Assembly (NCBI GenBank): GCA_041391225.1
Contig: JAWKOL010000002.1
Span: 372,001 to 436,000 of the forward strand
DNA from: RI-153 sp041391225
Lineage (GTDB): Bacteria; Chloroflexota; Anaerolineae; Caldilineales; Caldilineaceae
DNA length: 64,000 bases
Reading direction: 5' to 3'
Part shown: positions 33,195 to 42,622 of the stretch, piece after piece
How positions within the stretch are numbered: the first letter of the stretch is position 1
How the letters are laid out: each line of letters opens with the position of its first letter
The notes under the pieces: model-generated
What the model was told of the DNA's origin: nothing
Database searches by the model: none
What the model saw: only the letters and a program-made list of their open reading frames with translations
Position numbers and translations under genes: made by a program

Positions 33195-35111
33195 ATGAAC
33201 CGCATCCGTTTCTTCACCATGATCGGCCTGCTGCTGGCACTGCTGGCAGGCTGCGCAGCCCCCGCCTCGCCCGCGGACACGCCCGCCGCAGATGCGACTA
33301 CGCCCGCCGAACCGGTGACCATCACCCACGCACTAGGACAGACCACGATCCCCGCCACGCCGCAGCGCATCGTCGCCCTGGAGTGGACCTACGTCGAAGA
33401 TCTGCTCGCCCTCGGCATCCAGCCCATCGGCGTGGCCGACATCGTCGGGTATGAGAGTTGGGTGCAGATCCCCGTAACCCTGGCCGAGGACGTGGTCGAC
33501 GTGGGCACGCGTCAGGCCCCCAATCTGGAGACGCTGGCCAGGCTGCAACCGGACCTGATCCTTGCGCCGTCCTTCCGCGTGGCCGAAATCTACGACGAAC
33601 TCAGCGCCATCGCGCCCACGCTAACCTTCGATCCCTACCCCACCGACGAAAGCGTCACCCAGTACGCCGAAATGCGCCAGACCTTCCGCACCATCGCCGA
33701 CGTGGTGGGGCGGCAGACCGAAGCAGAGGCCGTCCTCGTCGGCATGGACGCCACCTTCGACGCTGCGCGTAGTCAAATCGAGGCGGCAGGACGGTTGGGC
33801 GAGCCGTTTGCACTGGCCCAGGCGTTCGGGCAGGACACTGTGCAGGTACGCCTATTCACCGGCAACGCCATGGCCGTGGAGATCGTCGAGCAGATCGGCC
33901 TGGAGAACGCGTGGGCCGACGCCGCCTTCCAGCAATACGGTTTCAGCACCGTCAGCGTGGAGACGTTGCCCGATCTGGGCAGCCTCAACTTCTTCTACGT
34001 CGTTCAGGCCGATAACGACGTCTTTGCCCGCGAGGCGATTGCGCCGGTGTGGCAGAGTTTAGCTTTTGTGGAAGAAGGACGGGCCTATGCGCTCGGCGGC
34101 GACACCTGGCTTTTCGGGGGGCCGCTTTCGGCGGAAGTGTTGGTGCAGACGATCTTGAGCGCGCTTGAGATTGATTCGGCGGACGCTGCGTCCGCGGACT
34201 CAACCACAACCGCTTTCCCCGTCACCGTGGAACACCAATTCGGCGCGATCACCATCCCGACTGCGCCGCAGCGGGTGGTGTCGTTGGGCTACAGCGATCA
34301 GGACCCGATCCTGGCGCTGGGGGTGCAGCCGGTGGCCGTGCGCTACTGGTTCGGCGACGCCGACGCGCAGGTGTGGCCCTGGGCCGCGGACAAGCTCACC
34401 GACGGCCAGCCCCAGGTGCTCAATATGCCCTTCGGTGAACTCAATTTTGAGACCATCGCCGCGCTGCAACCCGACCTGATCATCGCCGTCTCCGCAGGTA
34501 TCGACGACGCCGAATACGAAACCCTGTCGCAGATCGCGCCGACGTTGGCGCAGCCCAGTGGATACGTCAACTTCGGCGCGCGTGGCAGGAGCAGACACAT
34601 CTCATCGGCCGGGCGCTGGGCAAGGCCGCACAGAATAACGCTCGTTGACCAGACCGAAGCTCGCTTCGACGAAGTGCGCGCCGCAAATCCGTCCTTTGCT
34701 GGGGCGACCGCGGCCATTGTGGCCCCCGCCGGCGAGGGACAGATCTTCTTCTCGGGTCCTCAACACGAAAGGCAACGTTTTCTCACCACATTGGGATTTG
34801 TGCTGCCCACCGAACTGGTGGAAATCGCCGGTGACGCCTTCTACGGCAGCCTCAGCACCGAACGCCTCGACCTCGTCGACACCGACGTGCTGATCTGGAC
34901 GGTGTCGCCCGAGCAGCAGGCAGAAATCGAAGCCGACGCACTCTACCAGCAATTGTCCGTGGCCGAGGACGGGCGCGACATCTTCCTCGACACCTCGGGC
35001 AACGGCGCGCTGGCCGGCCCGGCGCTGGTCTTCAGTAGCGTGTTGAGCCTGCCCACCGTCTTCGATGAGCTGACGCCCATGCTGACGGAACGGGTGACGG
35101 ATGCAGATTAG
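33195..35111 (+). CDS. Siderophore-binding lipoprotein with two periplasmic-binding domains
   Basis: ATG at 33195 with AAAGGA upstream. Lipobox LLALLAGCAAP (Cys ~19). Domain 1 (residues ~38-325) begins TITHALGQTTIPATPQRIVA, then LEWTYVEDLLALGIQPIGVA, the FhuD/FecB pattern. A short linker (residues ~326-338, ADAASADSTTTAF) joins a second complete domain (~339-630): VTVEHQFGAITIPTAPQRVV, then SLGYSDQDPILALGVQPVAV, more like FepB-type proteins. There is no second signal peptide. Two compensating indels near 34585 and 34640 garble about 20 residues of domain 2; the other frame reads WQEQTHLIGRALGKAAQ. The last 11 bases overlap the first permease gene. The family binds iron siderophores, heme or cobalamin. 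Confidence 0.88.
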   Translation: MNRIRFFTMIGLLLALLAGCAAPASPADTPAADATTPAEPVTITHALGQTTIPATPQRIVALEWTYVEDLLALGIQPIGVADIVGYESWVQIPVTLAEDVVDVGTRQAPNLETLARLQPDLILAPSFRVAEIYDELSAIAPTLTFDPYPTDESVTQYAEMRQTFRTIADVVGRQTEAEAVLVGMDATFDAARSQIEAAGRLGEPFALAQAFGQDTVQVRLFTGNAMAVEIVEQIGLENAWADAAFQQYGFSTVSVETLPDLGSLNFFYVVQADNDVFAREAIAPVWQSLAFVEEGRAYALGGDTWLFGGPLSAEVLVQTILSALEIDSADAASADSTTTAFPVTVEHQFGAITIPTAPQRVVSLGYSDQDPILALGVQPVAVRYWFGDADAQVWPWAADKLTDGQPQVLNMPFGELNFETIAALQPDLIIAVSAGIDDAEYETLSQIAPTLAQPSGYVNFGARGRSRHISSAGRWARPHRITLVDQTEARFDEVRAANPSFAGATAAIVAPAGEGQIFFSGPQHERQRFLTTLGFVLPTELVEIAGDAFYGSLSTERLDLVDTDVLIWTVSPEQQAEIEADALYQQLSVAEDGRDIFLDTSGNGALAGPALVFSSVLSLPTVFDELTPMLTERVTDAD

Positions 35112-36123
35112 TTTGGGCCGATCCGCCGCGCGCCGCCCTGCGCTGTGGACGGGAATCCTCTTGGGCGTGGGGTTGCTGCTGGGGGCGATGCTGTTGAGCA
35201 TCGCCTTCGGCGCGGCCGACATCGCCCCCGCCGACGTGTGGACAGCTGTCTTCGCCTTCGATCCGTCGCGCACGGATCACCTGATCATCCGCACGTTGCG
35301 GGCGCCGCGGGCGGCGGTGGCGGCGTTGGTGGGCGCGTCGTTGGCCGTGGCGGGCGCGATCATGCAGGGGCTGACGCGCAACCCGCTGGGTGATCCCGGC
35401 ATTTTGGGCATCAACACCGGCGCGTCCTTGGGCGTGGTAGCGGCTGTCTTCTTCTTGAACGTGGCGTCGCTGTCGTTCTACGCCCTGTTTGCGTTCATCG
35501 GCGCGGCGATCACGGCTGTGGCCGTCTACGCCATCGGTTCGCTAGGACGGGGCGGGCCGACGCCGCTCAACCTCACGGTGGCAGGCGCAGCCTTCACCGC
35601 TCTGCTCTCGTCGCTGACCACGGCGGTGCTGATCTTAAACCAGCGCACACTGGAAGAAGTACGTTTCTGGCTGGCCGGGTCGGTGGCGGGGCGCGACCTC
35701 AATCTGCTTCTGCAAGTGTCGCCCTACCTGCTGGGTGGGCTGTTCCTTGCCATTGTGCTGGGGCGGCAGATCACCACCATCTCCCTCGGCGAGGACGTGG
35801 CCCGCGGTTTAGGACAGAACACGGCGTGGGTGCGTGGTTTCTCCGCCTTGGCCGTTGTGCTGCTGGCGGGCGGATCGGTGGCAGTGGCTGGTCCTATTGG
35901 CTTTATCGGGCTGGTGATCCCGCATGTGGTGCGCTTCCTGGTGGGGCAGGATTATCGCTGGATCCTGCCCTACTCGGCCATCTTCGGCGGCGTCTTCCTG
36001 CTCCTGGCCGACGTGCTGGCGCGGCTCGTGCTGCGCCCCACGGAACTCCCCGTGGGCGTGATGACCGCGCTGATCGGCGGGCCGTTCTTCATCTATCTCG
36101 TACGGGCGAGGGTGAGAAGATGA
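35101..36123 (+). CDS. FecCD-family iron-siderophore ABC permease (first)
   Basis: A 340-residue protein with about ten membrane helices. FecCD signatures: RTLRAPRAAVAALVGASLAV, then AGAIMQGLTRNPLGDPGILG, and GPIGFIGLVIPHVVRFLVGQ. It starts inside the end of the binding-protein gene (11-base overlap) and ends with ATGA overlapping the next permease. Operon and family fit siderophore import. Normal length, no frame problem. Confidence 0.94.
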   Translation: MQISLGRSAARRPALWTGILLGVGLLLGAMLLSIAFGAADIAPADVWTAVFAFDPSRTDHLIIRTLRAPRAAVAALVGASLAVAGAIMQGLTRNPLGDPGILGINTGASLGVVAAVFFLNVASLSFYALFAFIGAAITAVAVYAIGSLGRGGPTPLNLTVAGAAFTALLSSLTTAVLILNQRTLEEVRFWLAGSVAGRDLNLLLQVSPYLLGGLFLAIVLGRQITTISLGEDVARGLGQNTAWVRGFSALAVVLLAGGSVAVAGPIGFIGLVIPHVVRFLVGQDYRWILPYSAIFGGVFLLLADVLARLVLRPTELPVGVMTALIGGPFFIYLVRARVRR

Positions 36124-37160
36124 ATCAAACCTGGTACGTGGTACGCCTGCCCTGGACACCCATTTCTTTTCGTGTAGACAAACGAGTGCCGCCGGTGCTG
36201 GCGCTGACGCTGCTGGCAACGCTGGTGCTGATGGTGATCAACATCGGCGTGGGCGAGTACCCGATCCCGCCACTGGACGTGATCCGCACCGTCTTCCACC
36301 TGCCCACGGACAACGGCGACTTCAACTTCATCGTCAACACGCTGCGGCTACCGCGTATGCTGGTGGCGGCGCTGGCAGGGACGGCGTTGGCTGTCTCCGG
36401 CGCGATTTTGCAGGGGCTGACGCGTAACCCGCTGGCGTCGCCCGGCATCCTCGGCGTCAACGCTGGGGCGGGGCTGGTGGCGGTGACGCTGATCGTGATG
36501 GTGGCACAGGTGCCGGCGGGCGTAATTCCGCTGGCCGCGTTTGGCGGCGCGGTGTTGGTGGCGGGGCTGATCTACGTCCTGGCGTGGCGGGGCGGGGACT
36601 CGCCGCTGCGGCTGATCCTGGTGGGCATCGGCCTCGGCGCGGTGACCAGCGCGCTGACCACGCTCATGATCACCTTCGGCGACATCAACAACGTGCAGCG
36701 CGCCATGATCTGGCTCACCGGCAGCGTCTACGGGCGCTCGTGGGACGAGTTGTGGGCCTTCTTGCCCTGGGTGGGGATCTTCACGCCGTTGGCGTTTGTG
36801 CTGGCGCGTGATCTCAACGCCTTCAACCTGGGCGAGGACGTGGCCCTGGGCCTGGGATCGCCAGTGGTGCGCCGTCGTGGCTTGCTGTTGCTGACGGCGG
36901 TGGCGCTGGCCGCTTCCACTGTGGCGACGGCGGGGGCCATCGGCTTTGTCGGTCTGATTGCGCCACACCTGGCGCGCCGCCTCGTCGGCCCCGATCACAC
37001 GGGGATGCTGCCCACGTCCGCGGTGTTGGGGGCGTTTGTGGTTGTGGCGGCGGATCTGGTGGGGCGCACCCTCTTCGCGCCGGTGGAACTGCCGTGTGGA
37101 CTGGTCACCGCGGCGATTGGCGCGCCGTTCTTTATCTATCTGCTGTGGCGGCAGCGGTGA
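36120..37160 (+). CDS. FecCD-family iron-siderophore ABC permease (second)
   Basis: The ATG at 36120 overlaps the previous stop; the frame extends upstream, but that part shadows the first permease. The 346 residues carry NTLRLPRMLVAALAGTALAV, then SGAILQGLTRNPLASPGILG and GAIGFVGLIAPHLARRLVGP. The FecD-like partner usually differs from FecC in the N-terminal tail; here it begins MNQTWYVVRLPWTPISFRVD. It ends 24 bases before the convergent BTAD regulator. Confidence 0.94.
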   Translation: MNQTWYVVRLPWTPISFRVDKRVPPVLALTLLATLVLMVINIGVGEYPIPPLDVIRTVFHLPTDNGDFNFIVNTLRLPRMLVAALAGTALAVSGAILQGLTRNPLASPGILGVNAGAGLVAVTLIVMVAQVPAGVIPLAAFGGAVLVAGLIYVLAWRGGDSPLRLILVGIGLGAVTSALTTLMITFGDINNVQRAMIWLTGSVYGRSWDELWAFLPWVGIFTPLAFVLARDLNAFNLGEDVALGLGSPVVRRRGLLLLTAVALAASTVATAGAIGFVGLIAPHLARRLVGPDHTGMLPTSAVLGAFVVVAADLVGRTLFAPVELPCGLVTAAIGAPFFIYLLWRQR

Positions 37161-37184
37161 AAATGCGATTGGGAGATTGGGCGA

Positions 37185-40100
37185 TTAAGTGATTGTGGAC
37201 AGATCGGCGATGCAGTCGGCTGTGAGGATTTGCAGGGTGTTGGCTGCAAGGACGGTGTCTGTCGGCGGCGACGGGGCGATGCCGAGATGCGACGACAGCC
37301 GCCGCGCCTGCTCGCGGATCTCGTGGGTGGTGGCCCGGTGACGTTCCACCACGGCCAGGAGATCCCGCGCTGCGTCTGTGTCGCCGGTTTCTGCGTAGAA
37401 CGCAGCCACGGTAGCCAGGACTTCAAGGATGTCGGGTGGCGCGTTGACTGCCTGCGCGGCCTGTAGCGCGTGGATCAGCCGTTGTTGCGCGTCTTCGATC
37501 TGTCCGCGGCGCAGGGCGACCTGGGCGAGGCCGCTGAGGGCTATCGGCAGGTTGCGTTTGCGCCCGATGCGCTGGGCGATGCGGTGGCCTTCCTCAAATT
37601 GCTGCATGGCGGTGTCGAGATCGTCCGCACGCAGGTGGGTGAAGCCCCGTTCCAGGTGCAGATCGGCCAGCGCCGGCAGATCGCCGGTTTCGAGCGCAAT
37701 TTCCAGGCCGTTGTTGAGCGCGATTTGTGACTCTTCCAGGTTGTCCGCACCGCGCCAGGCCGCACCCAGGCTGAGCCAGGTGTGCGAGCGGTAGCGATAT
37801 GCCGTCCCTGCCAAAGATGCGCAGAGGATGTCCACTGCCTCCTGATACCTACCCAACTTGGTCAAGACTCGCCCAATCACACGCTGACGCGTGTAGACGA
37901 GCCGCCCCATCCCTTCTATGCGTTCTGAATCTGCGTACTCAAAATCGAGCGCTTTCCTGTATTCGCCCAGGCGGTCATGGATCAGGGCCAGGTGGATATG
38001 CAAGCTACAGATCGCAGAGGCCATCCCCATCTCTTCGTAATAGGGCAGGATCTCAAACAGGATGCCGGCCGCACGTTCAAACTGCCCATCGTAGTAGAGA
38101 GCGAACCCCAGTTCCGCGGTGATGACGGCGTAGAGCAGGCGGCTCTCTTCGTCGCTCCGCCAAACGGGGCGCATCATCTCCTTCGCCTGTGACAGCACCA
38201 CGATGGATTCCTCTTTGTTGCCCAAGTGTGTGTGGAACTTGCCGGCCACGCCCAACAGACGGGCCAGGCCGATCACATCCTCAGTTCGCTGCTCAGCGTC
38301 CGCCACCACCGTTGACTTAACATGCGCCTGAAGCCGATCAATCGACGCCTGTAGCAGCGGAAGCATCTGCGGGTGCCACCACGTCTCCATGATGAAATCT
38401 AGCCCGACGGCGATGCGCGCCAGCGCGGCCCAGTCTTCGTGGCTGAGTGCGGTGCGCCAGGCCAGTTGAATGGTGTCGGCCTCGGCCGGTGGAATGGGCG
38501 GCGTATCGTCGTCGAAGACGCTCAATTCGCTGGACAGATCCGCGAAGTAGTGACAGTGGCGGCGATATACCTCGGCGACAGGTTCCTCCGTCAGTAGTTC
38601 ATGCTCGTGTTGGAGCCGCGCCAGCGCGTATTGTCGCGCCAGACGGTGCATGGTGTAGCGGTCGCTGTCGCCCATGTGGATCCACGATTTGTCGAGTAGC
38701 GCCGACAGATCCCACAACGACGCGCCGGCCACGGTCATCGCCGCCTGGCGCGAAAATCCACTGCGGAAGATCGAAAGCTGCCGCACGATCGATCGTTCTT
38801 CTTCCGAAAGCAATTGCCACGAGTGCTCGAAGACAGCCTGGATGCTGCGGTGACGTGGCGCCACGTCGCTGGCCTGCATCGCCAGAATGGACAGACTCCG
38901 CTCAATCTCAGCGGCGATGGCGTCGGGCGGGAGCACGCGCACCCACGCCGCCGCCATCTCCAACGCCAGCGGCACGCCGTCCACCAGTTGGCAGATCTGA
39001 ACGACGGACGGCATGAGTTCGTCCGTCAGCGTGAAGCCGGGCTGCAGACGTTGGGCGCAGGCGACGAAGAGAGTGACGGCGCTGTATTCGACGTCGCCCT
39101 GTGGCTCGGTCTTGGCGGCAGTTGGCGGATAGGTCAGGCTGTCGAGAGGAAGAAGGTGCTCGTCGTGGAGGTGCAGCCTCTCGCGGGTGGTGGTGACGAT
39201 CTTCACCTGCGGGCAGGTTTTGAGCAACGTGGCCGCCATCGACGCGGCGGGCAGCACGTCCTCGAAGTTGTCGAGAATCAACAGGCAGTTGCGGCTGCGC
39301 AGGTGATTCTGCAACTGTTCGGCGGGCGACAAGCCGCTGTCGGTGGGAATGCCCAGGATGCTGAGCACGCGCGACGGGACCTCTTCGGGCGATCCCAGAT
39401 CGGCCAGCGGCACAAACCAGACGCCGTCGGCGAAGTGCGACGTCGCCGCGCTGCCCGCGGACAGCGCCAGCGTCGACTTGCCGATGCCCCCCGGCCCCAG
39501 GACGGTCAACAGGCGCACGCTGGGATCGGCCAGCAGCGCGGCGATCTGCGCCAGTTCGGCCGCGCGACCGATCAGCGGCGTGGATGTCGGCGGCAGGTTG
39601 CCTGTGGACGCAGATACAACAGCCGCCGCAGTCTCGTCGGCTGTGCGCGTGGATGGAGACTGGGACGGCGCGGGCAGTTGCCGGTTGCGAATCTGCGCGT
39701 AGAGATCCTGGATCTGAGGAGACGGCGTCGCGCCGATCTCGTCCTGCAACGTCAGCGCGTACTGGTGAAACTGGCGATTGGCCGCCTCGTAGCGACCGGA
39801 CCAGTAGAAAAGCTTCATCAACGCGGTCACTGCTGGTTCGTGTAGCGAGTCGAGTGCGTACCACCGTTGTGCCGCGGACAAAGCTGCTTCGTATGCCTGT
39901 GCGCGTGTCAACTGTGCAACCAGCGCCGCCAGCACCGTGGACATGTCGCGGCGCAGCGCTTCGGCGTGGAAGAACTGCCAGTCGTCGAACTGGCTGCTGT
40001 CGCTGAGGCTGAACCCCTGCAAAAAGTCGCCGCGGTAGAGCGCCACAGCCTCTTCCAACCTTGCCCGACAGGTGGGGCAGACCTCGTCTTCGCTGTGCTT

Positions 40101-40451
40101 GTGCGCCCGCCATTCCTCAACCAGGCGCCGAAAGGTCAGCACGTCCACATCCACCAAGTCGCCCTCTATAGCGGCGGCAGCGCCCAACGAGATCTGCTCG
40201 GCGTCGGCGCTGAGCCATTCCTCGCCCAATTCCTTGCGCAACGACCAAAGCAGATAGCGCAGATTGGCCCTGGCCCGTTTCTGATCGTGATCGGGCCAAA
40301 GGAGCGCAGCAAGTGTGTCCCGTTGCGGGCGCGTCGGTTCCAGCGCCAGGTAGGCCAACAGCGCCGTCGCCTTGCGCTCGCGCAGGTCGATTTCGCGGTC
40401 GTCCAACCGCACGCTTGGCGACCCTAACAGGCGTAGTTTCAGCCTGTGCAT
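37185..40451 (-). CDS. BTAD/SARP-type AAA-TPR transcriptional regulator
   Basis: ATG at 40451 is favoured because GGGGGAGG lies 6 bases upstream and the domain begins immediately (MHRLKLRLLGSPSVRLDDRE). The 1,088 residues contain a winged helix (~1-90), a bacterial transcriptional activation domain with EDEVCPTCRARLEEAVALYR (~95-245; the CxxC may bind metal) and an NB-ARC/AAA ATPase with LGPGGIGKSTLALSAG (~318-330) and LLILDNFEDV (Walker B-like). A helical winged lid (VPLALEMAAAWVRVLPPDAI) and TPRs (~700-1080) follow. Such proteins switch on clusters when a signal binds the TPR/ATPase core. The target is unknown. It is convergent with the iron operon and divergent from the LVIVD protein gene. 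Confidence 0.88.
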   Translation of the reverse strand: MHRLKLRLLGSPSVRLDDREIDLRERKATALLAYLALEPTRPQRDTLAALLWPDHDQKRARANLRYLLWSLRKELGEEWLSADAEQISLGAAAAIEGDLVDVDVLTFRRLVEEWRAHKHSEDEVCPTCRARLEEAVALYRGDFLQGFSLSDSSQFDDWQFFHAEALRRDMSTVLAALVAQLTRAQAYEAALSAAQRWYALDSLHEPAVTALMKLFYWSGRYEAANRQFHQYALTLQDEIGATPSPQIQDLYAQIRNRQLPAPSQSPSTRTADETAAAVVSASTGNLPPTSTPLIGRAAELAQIAALLADPSVRLLTVLGPGGIGKSTLALSAGSAATSHFADGVWFVPLADLGSPEEVPSRVLSILGIPTDSGLSPAEQLQNHLRSRNCLLILDNFEDVLPAASMAATLLKTCPQVKIVTTTRERLHLHDEHLLPLDSLTYPPTAAKTEPQGDVEYSAVTLFVACAQRLQPGFTLTDELMPSVVQICQLVDGVPLALEMAAAWVRVLPPDAIAAEIERSLSILAMQASDVAPRHRSIQAVFEHSWQLLSEEERSIVRQLSIFRSGFSRQAAMTVAGASLWDLSALLDKSWIHMGDSDRYTMHRLARQYALARLQHEHELLTEEPVAEVYRRHCHYFADLSSELSVFDDDTPPIPPAEADTIQLAWRTALSHEDWAALARIAVGLDFIMETWWHPQMLPLLQASIDRLQAHVKSTVVADAEQRTEDVIGLARLLGVAGKFHTHLGNKEESIVVLSQAKEMMRPVWRSDEESRLLYAVITAELGFALYYDGQFERAAGILFEILPYYEEMGMASAICSLHIHLALIHDRLGEYRKALDFEYADSERIEGMGRLVYTRQRVIGRVLTKLGRYQEAVDILCASLAGTAYRYRSHTWLSLGAAWRGADNLEESQIALNNGLEIALETGDLPALADLHLERGFTHLRADDLDTAMQQFEEGHRIAQRIGRKRNLPIALSGLAQVALRRGQIEDAQQRLIHALQAAQAVNAPPDILEVLATVAAFYAETGDTDAARDLLAVVERHRATTHEIREQARRLSSHLGIAPSPPTDTVLAANTLQILTADCIADLSTIT

Positions 40452-40688
40452 CGCGTCCTCCCCCGTGTGTCGCGTCATATCCCGATTATCGCATAGACAA
40501 CGCCGCACTTCAACGGTCTTCGCGCGGGGATCGCGTGGTGAGAGATTGGGATAGAACGCACCGCGTTTGTTGGATCTCCTTGCGCCCAACGCGCCCGCAA
40601 ACGCCACTCCAGCCGTGTAGCCAACGTCCACTGCTTATCTTGAGATCAGAGCAAGCATCTTGCCGTTCTCAGGAGAAAGGACTGGACC

Positions 40689-42528
40689 ATGCGCACCGTT
40701 CGGCGTCTCTCATTGGCGTTCGCCGTCCTCTTTAGCGTGCTGTTGATCGACGTATCGCCCGGCTCGTACGCCGAATCGCAGTTGACGCTGCTCGGGCATA
40801 CCGGCGGCCCGACCCTGTCCGTGGTGACGCAAGACGCCTACGCCTACGTGGCGATGGGACACAAACTGGCGATCATCGACGTCTCCGATCCGCGGCGACC
40901 GGTGCGGCTGTCCGCGCTGGTGATGCCGGCCTACGATTTGGCGGTGCAGGGCGACTGGGTCTACGTCGTTTCGCAGACCGGCCTGCACATCGTGGACGTG
41001 GCCGAGCGAGGTGCGCCGCAGATCGCGGGCAACCTGGCTCTGTCCTCTGCGGCGCTGGGCATCGCGGTGGACGGCGAATGGGCTTACATCGCCAACGAAC
41101 GTGATGGATTGCGCATAGTCAATGTGAACGACCCGCATCAACCCCGGCTGATGCGTTCAATTGACTCTGGCATGGCGTGGGATGTGGCGCTGGGTGACAG
41201 CTATGCCGTGGTGGCTGGCAGCTACAGCGGCGTGACGGTGGTCGACGTCTCCGATCCCGCCAATCCGCGCGTGCTGGCCCATCTCGATTCGGCGCACCGT
41301 GATCTGGCGGTGGGGGTCTCCGGTGGCTACGCCTACCTGGCCGGTGACAGCGCCGGGCTGCGCATCTTCGATATGGCCAATCCCGCCAATCCGCAACAAG
41401 TGGCGACACTGCAAGGACCCGGCAGCACTGCGGCCTGGCCGTGGACGGGGACAGGGTCTACGTGCGGCGAAAGCGCAAGCGTCTGGGCAGTGGACGTGTC
41501 GCAGCCGGCGGCCGCAGATTGTGGCCGCCCAACAGATGCCGGGGCTGAGCATGGGCCTGGACATCGACGGCGAGCGGCTCTACGTCACCGACGGCGAAGG
41601 CAGCCTGCACATTCTAGGCGCGTCCGAACCGGCCCAGCTGACCGTGCTCTCCTCGCTTCCGTCACCTGGCGCTGTGTGGGCGGTTACGGTGCGAGGGCAG
41701 ACGGCGTTCCTGTCGGCCCACTGGGGCGGTGACTTCGTGATCGCGGATGTGGCCGATCCGGCGCACCCCGCTGTCTTCGCCGCAATGGACATGCCCGGCC
41801 ACGTCTGGCAGATCGCGGTGGCTGGGGCGCACGCCTACCTGGCTGATTGGGACGGCTATCTGCACATCGTCGACGTGGCGCGCCCGGCTGTGCCTGCACT
41901 CGTGGGGCGGTTGTCCTTTGCCGGGGAGGGATACGGCGTCGCTCTGGCCGGTGACGTGGCCTACGTGGCCGCAGGCGTGGCGGGCTGCTGGTGGTGGACG
42001 TGGCCGATCCGGCGCATCCGCACACCCTCGCCGTCTACGAAACCGCCGGTGACGTCCACGACGTGGCGCTGACGGGATCTCGCCCTGGTCGCCGCTGGGC
42101 AGGACGGGCTGCATGTGGTGGACGTGGGTGATCCGCTCGCGCCGCGGCGCATCGCCCGCATCGACACGCCGGGATCGTCCTGGCGCGTGGCCGTGGACGG
42201 TGACACGGTCCTTGTGGCCGACTGGGAGGGCGGCGTGCGCGTCATCGACATCGCCCGGCCGGAGGACCCAATCGAGGTGGCGGCCGTCACCGAAGTTGGG
42301 ATCAGCCGCGACGTCTCCTTGATCGGTGACCTTGCCGTCGTGGCGCAGGACGCACACGGGCTGCTCTTGCTCGACCTTTCGCAGCCATCCACCCCCGAAA
42401 TCATGGCGCACTTCGACACCCCGGACGCAGCCTACGGCGTCGACGGCACCAACGGGCGCGTCTACGTGGCGGATCGGCTGGGCGGGCTGTTTGTGCTAAC
42501 GTTGGACATACACAAGGTACTCCGGTAG
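40689..42528 (+). CDS. Secreted LVIVD-repeat beta-propeller protein, frame-disrupted
   Basis: ATG at 40689, preceded by AGGAGAAAGGA. Signal peptide LSLAFAVLFSVLLIDVSPGS. About 13 LVIVD-type repeats are visible (KLAIIDVSDPRRPVRL, GLHIVDVAERGAPQIAG, GLRIVNVNDPHQPRLM, GVTVVDVSDPANPRVL and so on), with DVSDPxxPxxx as the repeat mark. Three frame breaks, near 41430, 41990 and 42075, are each bridged by one base and keep the repeat pattern. About 613 residues result. LVIVD proteins are cell-surface propellers often next to cellulosomes or adhesion genes; binding partner unknown. Preceded by a 237-base divergent region and followed by two hairpins. Confidence 0.85.
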
Positions 42529-42535
42529 CACGCCT

Positions 42536-42582
42536 GCCGAATTCATTCGGCGTCTGAGATGGGAAACCGGCTGAAGCCGGTT
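42536..42582. terminator. Two palindromes between convergent genes
   Basis: GCCGAATTCATTCGGC (42536-42551) and AACCGGCTGAAGCCGGTT (42565-42582) are short palindromic stems, 8 and 41 bases after the LVIVD gene and about 40 bases before the convergent TPR gene end. They may act as terminators; AACCGGCTGAAGCCGGTT is also a recognisable dispersed type. Confidence 0.5.
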
Positions 42583-42622
42583 CTGGTACACGATTTATCA
42601 GCATCCAACGCCATGATCCGGA

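Noticed and set aside
35826..36119. Longer start for the second FecCD permease
   Set aside because: The upstream stretch shadows the first permease; the ATG at 36120 overlaps its stop and begins the family N-terminus.
38814..39845. 343-codon plus-strand frame opposite the BTAD regulator
   Set aside because: Overlaps the conserved ATPase region and has no recognisable domain.
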